Assembly: GCA_020060215.1 (NCBI GenBank) | Contig: JAGVAP010000027.1 | Span: 1-36,896, forward strand | Length of the DNA: 36,896 nucleotides | Origin: Deltaproteobacteria bacterium | GTDB lineage: Bacteria > Desulfobacterota > DSM-4660 > Desulfatiglandales > HGW-15 | Reading direction: 5' to 3' | Part shown: piece by piece, positions 1 to 9,381 of the stretch | Layout of the letters: each line of letters begins with the position of its first letter | Numbering within the stretch: position 1 is the first letter of the stretch | Notes under the pieces: model-generated | What the model was told of the DNA's origin: nothing | What the model saw: only the letters and a program-made list of their open reading frames with translations | Databases searched by the model: none | Program-made: the position numbers and the translations under genes

Positions 1-73
1 AGTCCTGAAACCGTGGTTCGCCACCCTTTCTCCCTGGGGTCCTCAGCTTTTTCTACAATCAGCGGAGGCAACT

Positions 74-205
74 ATGGACAACTTTACATTCGGAATCACG
101 ATGTTGGTATGCGGGATGGGGGGGACCATCCTGACTCTCTGTATCATGAGCCTGGTCATGACGCTTCTGGGGAGGCTGTTCCCCTACAAGAAGGAGGAGG
201 AATAG
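74..205 (+). CDS. Small membrane subunit, OadG/gamma-like, of Na+-translocating decarboxylase
   Basis: A 43-residue protein with one hydrophobic helix (about residues 7-33) and a charged tail ending KKEEE. Its ATG is preceded by GGAGG at 64-68, and its TAG lies 2 bp before the ATG of the beta subunit, so the two are surely co-translated. In oxaloacetate and methylmalonyl-CoA decarboxylases the gamma/delta subunit is a small single-helix protein that anchors the soluble carboxyltransferase to the membrane beta subunit. Position, size class and topology suggest that role here; there is no diagnostic sequence motif. It is shorter than usual (about 80-115 residues in known complexes) and lacks the long hydrophilic C-terminal part. 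The 73 bases before it hold no gene I can support. Confidence 0.75.
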   Translation: MDNFTFGITMLVCGMGGTILTLCIMSLVMTLLGRLFPYKKEEE

Positions 206-207
206 TC

Positions 208-1350
208 ATGGAACAGGCGATACTGAACGGTTTACAGGGTCTGACCAACGGGTTTGCCCACCTCGACTGGCGCACCATCGTCATGTTTCTCATCGGTTTG
301 ACGCTGCTGTGGCTGGGGATCAAAAAGGATTGCGAGCCGCTGCTTCTGGTCCCGATCGGGTTCGGTTGCATCCTGGTGAACATCCCTTTGGGAAATCTCA
401 TGGGCGAGGAGGGGTTCCTTCGCACGATCTACAACATGGGCATCGCGAATGAGCTCTTCCCTCTGCTCATCTTCATCGGGATCGGCGCCATGACCGATTT
501 CGGCCCGGTCCTGTCCAACCCGTCGACCTTCCTGCTGGGGGCCGCCGGGCAGTTCGGGATCTTCATCACCCTGGCCCTGGCCCTGGCCCTGGGGTTCCCG
601 AAGATGGAGGCGGTCTCCATCGGGATCATCGGGGCCTGCGACGGTCCCACCGCCATCTATGTCACCTCCCAGTATGCGCCCCAACTCCTGGGCGCCGTCT
701 CGGTGGCCGCCTACTCCTACATGTCCCTCGTGCCTGTGATCCAGCCCCCCATCATGAGGCTGCTGACCTCGGAGAAGGAGAGGACGACCGTCATGCCCAC
801 CATGAAGGGCAAGGTTTCCAAGACCACAAAACTGCTCTTCCCCCTGGTCATTACGGTCCTCGGGGGGCTCATCGCCCCAATGGGGCTGCCCCTTCTCGGG
901 ACCATCATGCTCGGGAACCTGATGAAGGAATCGGGCGTAGTCGCTCGGCTCACCAAGGCCTCCGAGAACGAGATCGCCAATGTGGTCACCCTGTTCCTCG
1001 GGATCTCCATCGGGGCCACCATGGCCGGGGACGCCTTTCTGCGGCCCCAGACCCTGATCATCCTCTGCCTGGGTTTCCTGGCCATCTGCCTGGACACGGT
1101 CTGCGGGGTGCTGTTCGGGAAGATCCTGTATCTGCTGAGCGGCGGGAAAGTCAACCCCCTGATCGGGGCCGCAGGGATCTCCGCGTTCCCCATGGCCGCG
1201 CGAGTGGCCCAGCGGGAGGGGCAGAAATACAACAAGAAGAGCTATCTGCTGATGCATGCCATGGGAGCCAACGCCGGAGGGCAGGTGGGATCGGTCATCG
1301 CGGCGGCCGTCATGCTCTCCGTGCTGAGCGGCATGGGGATCATCGGCTAG
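208..1350 (+). CDS. Na+-translocating decarboxylase beta subunit (OadB/GcdB/MmdB family)
   Basis: A 380-residue polytopic membrane protein of the sodium-ion-translocating carboxylyase beta family. It decarboxylates carboxybiotin and couples this to Na+ export. The family's functional segments are intact: GACDGPTAIY around residue 150, carrying the Asp implicated in Na+ transport, and NPLIGAAGISAFPMAARV near residue 325, followed by a GANAGGQVGS motif. Length fits the family (about 375-430). I chose the ATG at 208, behind AAGGAGGAGG (191-200), because the frame upstream of it reads through the gamma-like gene in another phase. The partner carboxyltransferase and biotin carrier are encoded on the opposite strand immediately downstream. 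Which acyl-CoA is the substrate cannot be told from this subunit. Confidence 0.95.
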   Translation: MEQAILNGLQGLTNGFAHLDWRTIVMFLIGLTLLWLGIKKDCEPLLLVPIGFGCILVNIPLGNLMGEEGFLRTIYNMGIANELFPLLIFIGIGAMTDFGPVLSNPSTFLLGAAGQFGIFITLALALALGFPKMEAVSIGIIGACDGPTAIYVTSQYAPQLLGAVSVAAYSYMSLVPVIQPPIMRLLTSEKERTTVMPTMKGKVSKTTKLLFPLVITVLGGLIAPMGLPLLGTIMLGNLMKESGVVARLTKASENEIANVVTLFLGISIGATMAGDAFLRPQTLIILCLGFLAICLDTVCGVLFGKILYLLSGGKVNPLIGAAGISAFPMAARVAQREGQKYNKKSYLLMHAMGANAGGQVGSVIAAAVMLSVLSGMGIIG

Positions 1351-1525
1351 CCCGTCATCTGCTCGGGGGTATGTGCAGGGAAAAGCTTTCGTACGGGCGG
1401 AGCAGGGCAGGAAATCGGCGAGGGCCGTCGTTTCCCTCTCTTATCCCCCATGTGCGCGGAAAAGTCGCAGGGGTTGCCTGGGGAGAGCACGGGCACCCCG
1501 CCGGCCGGCTTGCCTCGGAGGGGAT

Positions 1526-3076
1526 TTACAGGGGTATGTTGCCGTGCCTCCTGGCAGGGAGGGAATCCTTTTTGTCCTTGAGCATCATGAGGGCGTCGAT
1601 GAGGCGGGGACGGGTGTTCTCGGGGAAGATGATCGCATCGATGTAGCCGAGTTCGGCGGCCCGAAAGGGGCTGGCAAAATTGTTCCTGTACTCCTCGATC
1701 AGCCGGTTTCTCGTCTCGGTCTTGTCTTCGGCGTTCTCGATCTCCTTCTTGAAGACGATATTGACCGCGCCTTCCGGACCCATGACCGCGATCTCCGCAG
1801 TGGGATAGGCAAAATTGATATCCCCTCCATGATGCTTGCTGGACATCACGTCGTAGGCGCCGCCGTAAGCCTTGCGGGTGATCACCGTGATCTTGGGGAC
1901 CGTGGCCTCGCAATAGGCATAGATGACCTTGGCCCCATGCTTGATGATGCCTCCGTACTCCTGATTCACCCCCGGCAGAAAACCCGGAACATCGACAAAG
2001 GTCACCAGGGGGATGTTGAAGCAGTCGCAGAACCTGACGAACCTGGCGCACTTGATGGAGGCGTTAATATCCAGGCAGCCGGCCAGGAATCTGGGCTGGT
2101 TGGCGACCACCCCGACCGTATGCCCATTCAGCCTCCCGAAGCCGACCACCATGTTCATGGCATAGTGCCTGTGGACCTCGAGAAAGGTTCGGTCGTCGAG
2201 GACGGTCTGGATGATCTCCTTGATGTCGTAAGGGAGCTTGGGGTTGGTGGGCACCACCTTGTTCAGAGACTTGTCCGACCGCTTCGGGTCGTCCTTGCAT
2301 TCCATGACCGGCGGTTTCTCGCGATAGTTCTGGGGCAGGAAGCTCAGGATCTCCTTGACCCGGTCCAGCGCGGCCTGGTCCGATTCTTCTGCGAATTGAG
2401 CTACGCCGCTCTTGGTATTATGGGTCATGGCGCCGCCCAGCTGCTCGGGGGAGACCTCTTCCGAGGTCACGGCCTTGATCACCTGGGGCCCCGTGATGAA
2501 CATGTTGCTCGTCTTCTTCACCATGATGGTGAAGTCGGTGATGGCCGGCGAATACACGGCGCCGCCCGCGCACGGGCCCATGATCACGGATATCTGCGGG
2601 ATGACGCCGGAGGCCAACACGTTTCTCTTGAAGATCTCCCCGTAGCTCCCGAGGCTGACGATACCTTCCTGGATCCTCGCCCCCCCGGAATCGTTCAGAC
2701 CGATCATGGGGGCGCCGTTCTTCAGCGCAAGATCCATGATCTTGCACACCTTCTCTCCGAACGGTCCGCTCAGGGAACCGCCGAACACAGTGAAATCCTG
2801 TGAAAACAAAAACACCCGGCGGCCGTGGATGGTCCCGTAACCGGTCACCACGCCGTCGCCGGGTATCTTCTTCTTGCCCATGCCGAAATCATGACAACGA
2901 TGGACGACGAACTTGTCTATTTCTTGGAAACTGCCCTGGTCAAGGAGGTAATCGATTCTTTCCCGGGCGGTCATCTTGCCCTTTGCGTGCTGCTCTTCGA
3001 TCCTGGCCTTCCCGCCCCCCAGTTCCGCAAGACGGTTCCGCTCCTCAAGCTCCCTGATCTTTTCCTCTATGTTCAT
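1526..3076 (-). CDS. mmdA: Acyl-CoA carboxyltransferase / methylmalonyl-CoA decarboxylase alpha subunit
   Basis: A 516-residue carboxyltransferase of the PccB / MmdA / transcarboxylase 12S family. It starts with the typical N-terminal helix and [20 protein letters not shown] segment, has an N-domain with [11 protein letters not shown] and [13 protein letters not shown], and a C-domain with [12 protein letters not shown] and [13 protein letters not shown], which form the CoA and biotin sites. It transfers a carboxyl group between an acyl-CoA and carboxybiotin. The biotin carrier gene lies 42 bp upstream in the same direction. With the membrane beta subunit next door and no biotin carboxylase (AccC) in view, a Na+-pumping decarboxylase, most likely for (S)-methylmalonyl-CoA, is the best reading; a propionyl-CoA carboxylase is the main alternative. 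Confidence 0.9.
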   Translation of the reverse strand: MNIEEKIRELEERNRLAELGGGKARIEEQHAKGKMTARERIDYLLDQGSFQEIDKFVVHRCHDFGMGKKKIPGDGVVTGYGTIHGRRVFLFSQDFTVFGGSLSGPFGEKVCKIMDLALKNGAPMIGLNDSGGARIQEGIVSLGSYGEIFKRNVLASGVIPQISVIMGPCAGGAVYSPAITDFTIMVKKTSNMFITGPQVIKAVTSEEVSPEQLGGAMTHNTKSGVAQFAEESDQAALDRVKEILSFLPQNYREKPPVMECKDDPKRSDKSLNKVVPTNPKLPYDIKEIIQTVLDDRTFLEVHRHYAMNMVVGFGRLNGHTVGVVANQPRFLAGCLDINASIKCARFVRFCDCFNIPLVTFVDVPGFLPGVNQEYGGIIKHGAKVIYAYCEATVPKITVITRKAYGGAYDVMSSKHHGGDINFAYPTAEIAVMGPEGAVNIVFKKEIENAEDKTETRNRLIEEYRNNFASPFRAAELGYIDAIIFPENTRPRLIDALMMLKDKKDSLPARRHGNIPL

Positions 3077-3118
3077 TCCGGAGTCTCCAAGAAATAGAAT
3101 GGGCCGTCAGTCTTCCCG

Positions 3119-3331
3119 CTATCCCAAAACGATCAGTACCGCGTCTGCCTCGACTGCGTCTCCCTTCTTGCACTTGATCTCTTTCACGGGGCCGGAACCC
3201 GAAGCGACCACGGGAAGCTCCATCTTCATGGCCTCGAGGATCACCACCTCATCTCCGTCATTCACTGAATCTCCGACCTTCACCTTGACGTCAATGACCT
3301 TTCCTCCCATCGGTGCAGTGATTTCGCTCAC
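3119..3331 (-). CDS. Biotin carboxyl carrier protein (biotin/lipoyl attachment domain)
   Basis: A 70-residue stand-alone biotinyl domain. The biotinylation motif EAMKME is present with Lys36 as the modified residue, the glycines of the hammerhead fold are in place, and the protein ends ADAVLIVLG. It carries CO2 between the carboxyltransferase and the membrane beta subunit. The GTG start at 3331-3329 is preferred because AAAGGAGG precedes it at good spacing; the frame stays open far upstream but that part has no family similarity and crosses a promoter. Most family members also have an Ala/Pro-rich linker before the domain, which is absent here, so this is a minimal carrier. First gene of a two-gene unit with the carboxyltransferase. 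Confidence 0.93.
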   Translation of the reverse strand: MSEITAPMGGKVIDVKVKVGDSVNDGDEVVILEAMKMELPVVASGSGPVKEIKCKKGDAVEADAVLIVLG

Positions 3332-3382
3332 AACCGTTTCCTCCTTTGAATAGTGAAAATGAGACTCCACACGGAAGCCTAT

Positions 3383-3412
3383 ATATAACAATTTACGGCC
3401 ATGACCTGTCAA
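3383..3412 (-). promoter_or_regulatory. Sigma70-type promoter for the biotin carrier / carboxyltransferase genes
   Basis: On the minus strand TTGACA (3412-3407) is followed after 18 bp by TTATAT (3388-3383), about 50 bp ahead of the GTG start. It lies in a locally AT-rich patch. Confidence 0.6.
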
Positions 3413-3580
3413 GTTCAAACTACGGGGGAGAATGCGCCGGAAAGCCCGTGAGGACGTGATTTTTCGCGGGATTTCCCGCTTCCACAAACGCCGGCGGCCG
3501 TCCGCTCTCTGAGGAGATGCCCCCCTCCTGAGCCGTTCCTGTGGGGTTCGGAATGAAATTTGCATCATTTTTCCGTCAGC

Positions 3581-3609
3581 TTGACATGGTCTGTATCTTT
3601 CACTAATAG
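3581..3609 (+). promoter_or_regulatory. Sigma70-type promoter for pilC-pilS
   Basis: TTGACA (3581-3586), a 17-bp spacer and TAATAG (3604-3609), about 80 bp upstream of the pilC ATG. The -35 is a perfect match and the spacing ideal. Confidence 0.7.
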
Positions 3610-3691
3610 TACGGCCCATGCCAGGAGGTCACGGCCGCAGATCCAGGGTCGGAAGCATCCGCGGTCCGTCGAAAACCCCGGGAGGATTTCC

Positions 3692-4900
3692 ATGCCGATC
3701 TATCAGTGGGTTGCCGTAACGAAGAGGGGCAGAAGACTGAAAGGCGAGCTCGATGCCGCGAACGAGAAGATCGCCCTCGGTCTGCTCAAGAAGAGGAACC
3801 TCACTGTAAAGAAGTTCAAACCCAAGCCCAAGGATCTCTTCGCGGGCCTCTCCATCATGCAGCCCAAGGTCACCAAGAAAGACCTTGTGGTGTTCACGAG
3901 GCAGTTTTCCACGATGATCGATGCCGGGCTCCCTCTCGTTCAGGGCCTGCAGATCCTGGGGGAGCAGTCGGAGAATCCCACCTTCAAGGGGATCCTGAAG
4001 GAGGTCAACCGGGACGTGGAGGGGGGCTCGACCCTGGCCGAGGCACTGAAGAAACACCCCCAGGTCTTCGACTCCCTGTTCGTGAACCTGGTAGCGGCAG
4101 GGGAGGTCGGAGGCATCCTCGACACCATCCTCCGCCGCCTGGCGGGGTTCATCGAAAAGGCGGAAAAGCTGAAGGCGCAGATCAAGGGGGCCATGACCTA
4201 TCCGATCGTGGTGGTCGCCATCGCGATCATCGTGATCACCGTGATCCTGGTCTTCGTCATCCCGGTCTTCGAGGATATGTTCAAGGGCTTCGGAAAGGCG
4301 CTCCCCGTCCCCACCCAGCTCGTGGTCAACATGAGCCGGTTCATGAAGGGAAACTTCTACTGGGTGTTCGGCGCGGTCTTCGCGGTCCTGTTCGCCTTCA
4401 AGAAGTACCGGAGCTCAGTCGGGGGGAGAAAGACCACGGACACCCTGTTTCTCAAACTCCCCGTGTTCGGAGATCTCCTGAAGAAGACGGCCGTGGCCAG
4501 GTTCACGCGGACCCTCGGGACGATGCTTGCGAGCGGTGTGCCTATCCTGGACGCCCTGGAAATCGTGGCCAAGACCTCGGGCAATACCGTGATCGAGGAG
4601 ATCATCCTGGAGGTCCGGGGCAGCATTGCAGAAGGCCAGACCATTGCGGAGCCGCTTTCCGAGAACGACGTCTTTCCCGGCATGGTCATTCAGATGATCT
4701 CCGTGGGTGAAGCCACCGGGGCACTGGACACCATGCTCGAGAAGATCGCCGATTTCTACGACGACGAAGTGGACGCAGCGGTCAGCGCGCTCACCTCCAT
4801 GCTTGAGCCTCTGCTCATGCTCTTTCTCGGGGGCAGCATCGGTGGACTGGTCATCGCCATGTATCTCCCCATCTTTCAAATGGCCGCAGCCCTGGGGTAA
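3692..4900 (+). CDS. pilC: Type IV pilus inner-membrane platform protein PilC (GspF family)
   Basis: A 402-residue PilC/GspF-family protein that forms the inner-membrane platform of the type IV pilus machine and works with the PilB/PilT ATPases. The N-terminal segment (MPIYQWVAVTKRGRRLKGEL) is typical. Two T2SSF domains follow (about residues 70-195 and 270-395), each with the FTRxxxTMxxxGxPxxxxL pattern, and there are three membrane stretches (about 170-195, 215-235, 370-395). The ATG at 3692 has GGAGG nine bases upstream; the longer frame starting at 3560 would cross the promoter. A PilS-like kinase follows after 32 bp. The pilB and pilT genes that normally adjoin pilC are not in this window, so the pilus locus is split. 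Confidence 0.95.
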   Translation: MPIYQWVAVTKRGRRLKGELDAANEKIALGLLKKRNLTVKKFKPKPKDLFAGLSIMQPKVTKKDLVVFTRQFSTMIDAGLPLVQGLQILGEQSENPTFKGILKEVNRDVEGGSTLAEALKKHPQVFDSLFVNLVAAGEVGGILDTILRRLAGFIEKAEKLKAQIKGAMTYPIVVVAIAIIVITVILVFVIPVFEDMFKGFGKALPVPTQLVVNMSRFMKGNFYWVFGAVFAVLFAFKKYRSSVGGRKTTDTLFLKLPVFGDLLKKTAVARFTRTLGTMLASGVPILDALEIVAKTSGNTVIEEIILEVRGSIAEGQTIAEPLSENDVFPGMVIQMISVGEATGALDTMLEKIADFYDDEVDAAVSALTSMLEPLLMLFLGGSIGGLVIAMYLPIFQMAAALG

Positions 4901-4932
4901 GGTCGAGCCTCAGGATAAGCCGACACCTCAAC

Positions 4933-6636
4933 ATGGCCGATTCCGATCTGAACATGCCGCAGGCGGAGCTCTCCAAACGTCTCCAGAAACTCATGTTCCT
5001 GAGGGTGCTGTCCGTTTCTCTGCTCCTGGGTATTTCCGTGTTCCTCCAGGTCAGGGATACAAAGACCTACTTCGGGGACATTCAGACGGCGCACTACGCG
5101 CTCATCGCCGCCATCTACTGCCTGACCTTCATCTACCTCCTGCTTTTCAAGGCCAGCCGGGATCTCGTCAAGTTGGCCTACATCCAGCTTCTGATGGATC
5201 CCCTGATCGTCACCGCCCTCATCTTCTCGACCGGAGGAATCGAGAGCATCTTCTCCTCCCTTTACATCCTCACGATCATCAACGGCAGCATCATCCTCTA
5301 CCGAAGGGGCGGCATGGTGGTGGCCACGTTCAGCAGCATCCTCTACGGCTCCCTTCTCGAGCTCCACTACTACGGGGTCATCCACCCGATCGGCAGCCCC
5401 CTGGGGTTCTCCGGCACCTATCGGAGTTTCTACATCTTCTACATGATCATCGTGAATGTGGCCGCCTTCTATCTGGTGGCCTTCCTGAGCAGCTACATCT
5501 CCGAACAGGCGAGAAAGAGCGGCGTCGAGCTCAAGGCGCGACAGGACGACATCATCCAGCTCGAGGCCCTGAACGAATGGATCATCCGAAGCATCACTTC
5601 AGGATTGATCACCATGGACAGGGATGGAAAGATCATCCTGTTCAACCCCGCTGCAGAAGAGATCCTGGGGATGCGGGCCGGCCAGGTCATCGGAGGGAGA
5701 ATACTCGACGTCCTTCCGGGGCTCCATTCCCAGATGGGGAAGATGGAGCAGGCCCGCGCAGGAACCGCGGGAAGGGTTCGCAAATACTTCGATCTGAACT
5801 ACACGAGACAAGACGGCAAGAAGGTCTTCCTCCGTTGCTCCATGTCCCCCCTCACCCTTCCGGAGGGGGGGGAAAAGGGAGAGATCCTGCTGCTCCAGGA
5901 CCTGACGGAACTCAAACAGATCGAAGAGGAGATGAAGAAGGTCGAGGGGTTGGCCCTCATTGGAGAGCTTGCCGCAGGCATTGCTCACGAGGTGAGGAAC
6001 CCGCTCGCCTCCATCAGCGGTTCCATTCAGATGCTGCGAGAGGATCTGGACAGGAGCGAGATGAACAGTCAGCTCATGGATATCATCCTGAGAGAGATCG
6101 GGAGGCTGAACCATCTGGTCAGCGATTTCCTCCTCTTCGCCAGGCCGAAGCAAACCAACATCGACCACTTCGACCTGAATCAGCTCATCCTGGATTCGCT
6201 CACGATTTTCGAGAACCGCGACAAATGGCCGAAGCAGATCCGGGTGGAGACCGATTTCCAGGCACCGGTTCTGCTGGGATCGGACCCTGAACAGATCCGC
6301 CAGGTGTTGTGGAACCTCTTCCTGAACGCCTGCCAGGCCATGCCGGAAGGCGGGTCTCTCCATGTCAAGACGGAAAAGATCGCCTCCAGGTACCGCCGTG
6401 ACGAGCCCGGAGACATGGTCAGGATTACGATCAGGGATACCGGCGAAGGATTCCGTCCGGAAGCGCTCACGCAGCTCTTTACACCCTTCTTCACGACCAA
6501 GGAAGGGGGTACCGGCCTGGGTCTGGCCGTGGTCAAGAGAATCGTCGAAGGGCTCCAGGGAAAGGTTTCGGGCCGAAACCACCCGGAAGGGGGTGCGGAG
6601 ATCACCATCCTCCTCCATTCTTCCCCGCCGTCATAG
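4933..6636 (+). CDS. PilS-like membrane sensor histidine kinase
   Basis: A 567-residue histidine kinase. About six membrane helices fill residues 20-190, as in PilS. A PAS domain follows (about 215-330, with NEWIIRSITSGLITMDRDG, the usual start of a PilS PAS). The HisKA H-box is GIAHEVRNPLASISGS near residue 355, and the HATPase domain has the N-box LFLNACQA, the G1 box DTGEGF, FTPFFTTKEGGTGLGL and a final G-rich segment. In type IV pilus systems PilS phosphorylates the sigma54 activator PilR to drive pilA transcription. Its position directly after pilC supports that role. No pilR follows: the next gene is unrelated, so the kinase is an orphan in this window. The start codon is the least certain part, since the ATG at 4933 has only a distant AGGATAAG. 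Confidence 0.9.
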   Translation: MADSDLNMPQAELSKRLQKLMFLRVLSVSLLLGISVFLQVRDTKTYFGDIQTAHYALIAAIYCLTFIYLLLFKASRDLVKLAYIQLLMDPLIVTALIFSTGGIESIFSSLYILTIINGSIILYRRGGMVVATFSSILYGSLLELHYYGVIHPIGSPLGFSGTYRSFYIFYMIIVNVAAFYLVAFLSSYISEQARKSGVELKARQDDIIQLEALNEWIIRSITSGLITMDRDGKIILFNPAAEEILGMRAGQVIGGRILDVLPGLHSQMGKMEQARAGTAGRVRKYFDLNYTRQDGKKVFLRCSMSPLTLPEGGEKGEILLLQDLTELKQIEEEMKKVEGLALIGELAAGIAHEVRNPLASISGSIQMLREDLDRSEMNSQLMDIILREIGRLNHLVSDFLLFARPKQTNIDHFDLNQLILDSLTIFENRDKWPKQIRVETDFQAPVLLGSDPEQIRQVLWNLFLNACQAMPEGGSLHVKTEKIASRYRRDEPGDMVRITIRDTGEGFRPEALTQLFTPFFTTKEGGTGLGLAVVKRIVEGLQGKVSGRNHPEGGAEITILLHSSPPS

Positions 6637-6751
6637 CCCTGATCCGGGATTCCCCGGTGCAGGAACCCGACCATCGCGACGCTCCGGTTCTTTCAGCCCG
6701 GCCAGGAAAACACCCCTATCCCTTCCCGGTAAAATCCTTTATCCTGTTAGC

Positions 6752-6772
6752 TGCATCTTGCATCCTGCATCG
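6752..6772. repeat. Three tandem 7-bp units TGCATCN
   Basis: TGCATCT, TGCATCC and TGCATCG follow one another in the 150-bp gap before the radical SAM gene. Short, degenerate tandem array with period 7, ending 14 bp before the start codon. Confidence 0.7.
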
Positions 6773-6786
6773 TCTTCGAGGTTCAA

Positions 6787-9291
6787 ATGAGCATTTTTGA
6801 TGAACCATGGTTTGCCGGGATCCGGCACCCCAGCCGCTATATCGGCGAGGAAATCCATTCCATCCGGAAGGATCCTTCAACCGTAGAAGTCTCCATCGCA
6901 CTGGCTTTTCCCGATGTATATGAGGTGGGGATGTCCCACCTGGGTCTCAAGATCCTCTACCATATCCTCAATGGAGTCGAGTGGATTGCCGCGGAGCGGG
7001 TGTATGCGCCCTGGGTGGACATGGAGCGCATGTACGAGGCAAACCAGCTGATCCTCCATGCGGTCGAATCCGACAGGCCGATCCGGGATTTCGACATCCT
7101 GGGATTCAGTCTGCAGCACGAGCTCACCCTCAGCAATGTCGTGACCGTTCTTCACCTCGCCCGCATCCCGTTTCGGGCCGGGGCGAGGGACTCATCCGCG
7201 CCTCTGGTCATCGCAGGAGGGCCGGCATGCTTCAACCCCGAACCCATGGCCCTCCTTTTCGACGCGATCCTCATCGGCGACGGCGAGGAGTCCGCGGTCG
7301 AGATCTGCCGAAGGGTCAGGGCGTGGAAAAAGGTCCGCTCCGGAAGACGGGATGACCTCCTCGAGGATCTCGCAACCGTGGAAGGCGTGTACGTGCCCCG
7401 GTTCTTTGAGGTATCTTATCGCCCCGGCGGAACGGTCGAGAAGGTCGAATCGAAGAGGCCCGGGAAAGACCGCGTCAGGAAGGCCCTCGTCCCCGATATC
7501 GGCCGGTCGGTCCCGCCGGCCTCACAACTCGTGCCCCATGTCGGACTGGTGCATGACCGGCTGTCGATCGAGATCTCCCGGGGCTGCACCAGGGGATGCC
7601 GCTTCTGTCAGGCAGGGATGATCTACAGACCCGTGAGAGAGAGAAACCCCCAGGCCGTGTTTGACGATGCGGGGGCGGCCCTGGCATCCACGGGCTATGA
7701 GGAGCTCTCGCTGCTCTCGCTCAGTTCAGGGGACTACACCTGCATTGCGCCGCTCCTGAAGGCACTGATGGACGCTCACAGCAGCAGGAGCGTGGCCGTC
7801 AGCCTCCCTTCCCTGCGGGTGGGCAGCCTGGACCCGGCGTGGTTCGAAGAGATCAAGCGCGTGAGAAAGACCGGTTTTACCCTGGCTGCGGAGGCTGGAA
7901 ACGACCGGCTGAGAAGGGTGATCAACAAGGGTCTCACGAACCGGGAGATCGTGGACATGGCCCGGGAGGTATACGGGGCGGGATGGAATCTCATCAAGCT
8001 CTATTTCATGATCGGCCTTCCCCAGGAACGGGATCAAGACGTCGACGATATCATCGCCCTTGCAAAAGAGGTCGCGAATCAATCCCGAAGCAGGGGAGGG
8101 CGGCCCAAACTGAATGTGAGCGTTTCGACCTTCGTCCCAAAGTCCCATACTCCGTTCATGTGGGCGTCCCAGATCAGCGTTGCGGAAAGCTGGAGAAGGA
8201 TCCAGAAGATCCGATCCGGACTGGGGGGGCGCATCCACGTGAAGTGGAACCTGCCGCAGATGAGCCGGCTCGAGGGGATTTTCTCGAGGGGGGACAGGAG
8301 GCTGCTGGCGGTCCTCCTGGAGGCGTGGAACCGGGGCGCCCGCTTTGACGCCTGGAGCGAGCACTTCAAGCCGGAACTGTGGGAGGACGCTTTCCGCTCT
8401 TGCGGGATTGACCCGGATTTTTATCTGGGCCGGGAGAGAGAGCTCGATGAGGTGCTCCCCTGGGACCATATCGATTGCGGGGTGAGAAAGTCCTATCTCC
8501 GGAGGGAGTGGGAGAGGGCACTGGAGGGCGGGATCACCGAGGACTGCCGCCGCAAGTGCCTCGAGTGCGGCGTCTGTGACCACCAGCGGATCGACCCCGT
8601 CCTCCATGAGCACTGGAGCCCTCCGGAAATCCGCGCTGAGCGGCCGGAGACGGACACCGAATGGAAGCCCAGGTTCAGGCTCCGATTCACCAAGCTCGGC
8701 AGGAGTCGATACCTGGGCCACCTGGAGCTGGTCCGCCTCTTCGCCAGGGCATTCAGAAGGGCGGGGCTCGACCTGGTCCACTCCGCCGGTTTTCACCCCA
8801 TGCCGAAGCTCTCCTTCCATTCCGCGCTGCCGGTGGGGATGGAGAGCCTGGACGAGAGCCTGGACGTGCAGCTTCGGCGCTCCGTGCTGCCGGATGCCTT
8901 GATGGAACGGCTGAATTCGGCTCTCCCCTCGGGTATCCGGATCGTTTCCGTTGAGGACATCACGGGGGAGAAGAAGAGGCCGCAGATCAGGGAGAGCCGT
9001 TTCCGGATGACCCTCGACGGACTGAACCCGAGTGTCTCCGCTCTCGAGCGCTTCATGGGATCCGAGGTGGTCCCCGCCACCAGGAAGGGAAAGGATCGCG
9101 AGATCAGCGTGAACGCGAGGGCATCGGTGGTTTCCATGGAACGGACCTCGCCTCACGAGATCACTCTGGTGCTCAACCACGGCAACGGACCGCAGCTCAG
9201 GCCGGCCGAGATTCTTCAGATCGCCTGCGGGCTGCGGGAGGACGAGGTCAAGAGGGTCCGGGTCGTCAAGACGGGGCAAGTTCTTTTGTGA
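6787..9291 (+). CDS. TIGR03960-type radical SAM protein fused to DUF2344
   Basis: An 834-residue fusion. The N-terminal half is a TIGR03960 radical SAM protein: a cobalamin-binding-like segment with GGPACFNPEP and LIGDGEE, then the cluster motif CTRGCRFC (Cys at about 266, 270 and 273) and the LAAEAGNDRLR segment of the barrel. A Cys cluster (CRRKCLECGVC, near residue 588) links to a C-terminal DUF2344/TIGR03936 domain beginning FRLRFTKLGRSRYLGHLE. The reaction is not known to me. This pair of domains is commonly encoded directly upstream of rng in bacteria, and that order is kept here (90-bp gap), which suggests a role linked to RNA or ribosome metabolism. The ATG at 6787 fits the conserved N-terminus of the family. 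Confidence 0.93.
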   Translation: MSIFDEPWFAGIRHPSRYIGEEIHSIRKDPSTVEVSIALAFPDVYEVGMSHLGLKILYHILNGVEWIAAERVYAPWVDMERMYEANQLILHAVESDRPIRDFDILGFSLQHELTLSNVVTVLHLARIPFRAGARDSSAPLVIAGGPACFNPEPMALLFDAILIGDGEESAVEICRRVRAWKKVRSGRRDDLLEDLATVEGVYVPRFFEVSYRPGGTVEKVESKRPGKDRVRKALVPDIGRSVPPASQLVPHVGLVHDRLSIEISRGCTRGCRFCQAGMIYRPVRERNPQAVFDDAGAALASTGYEELSLLSLSSGDYTCIAPLLKALMDAHSSRSVAVSLPSLRVGSLDPAWFEEIKRVRKTGFTLAAEAGNDRLRRVINKGLTNREIVDMAREVYGAGWNLIKLYFMIGLPQERDQDVDDIIALAKEVANQSRSRGGRPKLNVSVSTFVPKSHTPFMWASQISVAESWRRIQKIRSGLGGRIHVKWNLPQMSRLEGIFSRGDRRLLAVLLEAWNRGARFDAWSEHFKPELWEDAFRSCGIDPDFYLGRERELDEVLPWDHIDCGVRKSYLRREWERALEGGITEDCRRKCLECGVCDHQRIDPVLHEHWSPPEIRAERPETDTEWKPRFRLRFTKLGRSRYLGHLELVRLFARAFRRAGLDLVHSAGFHPMPKLSFHSALPVGMESLDESLDVQLRRSVLPDALMERLNSALPSGIRIVSVEDITGEKKRPQIRESRFRMTLDGLNPSVSALERFMGSEVVPATRKGKDREISVNARASVVSMERTSPHEITLVLNHGNGPQLRPAEILQIACGLREDEVKRVRVVKTGQVLL

Positions 9292-9300
9292 ACTGTTTTT

Positions 9301-9331
9301 TTGATTCCACGGCCTGTACTTGTGCTATAAA
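9301..9331 (+). promoter_or_regulatory. Possible promoter before rng
   Basis: TTGATT (9301-9306) and TATAAA (9326-9331) are separated by 19 bp, longer than ideal. It sits in the 90-bp gap between the radical SAM gene and rng. Confidence 0.3.
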
Positions 9332-9381
9332 AAACCGGTTGCTCGGCATAGGCGTGACGGAGCTCCAACCGGGAAATCGAC

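Noticed and set aside
232..1257. Long minus-strand open frame under the decarboxylase beta gene
   Set aside because: GC-rich antisense shadow; low-complexity Gly/Asp/Gln/Pro translation with no family similarity, while the plus strand has a perfect family match.
1373..2803. 476-codon plus-strand open frame opposite the carboxyltransferase
   Set aside because: Antisense shadow with biased composition; no ribosome site.
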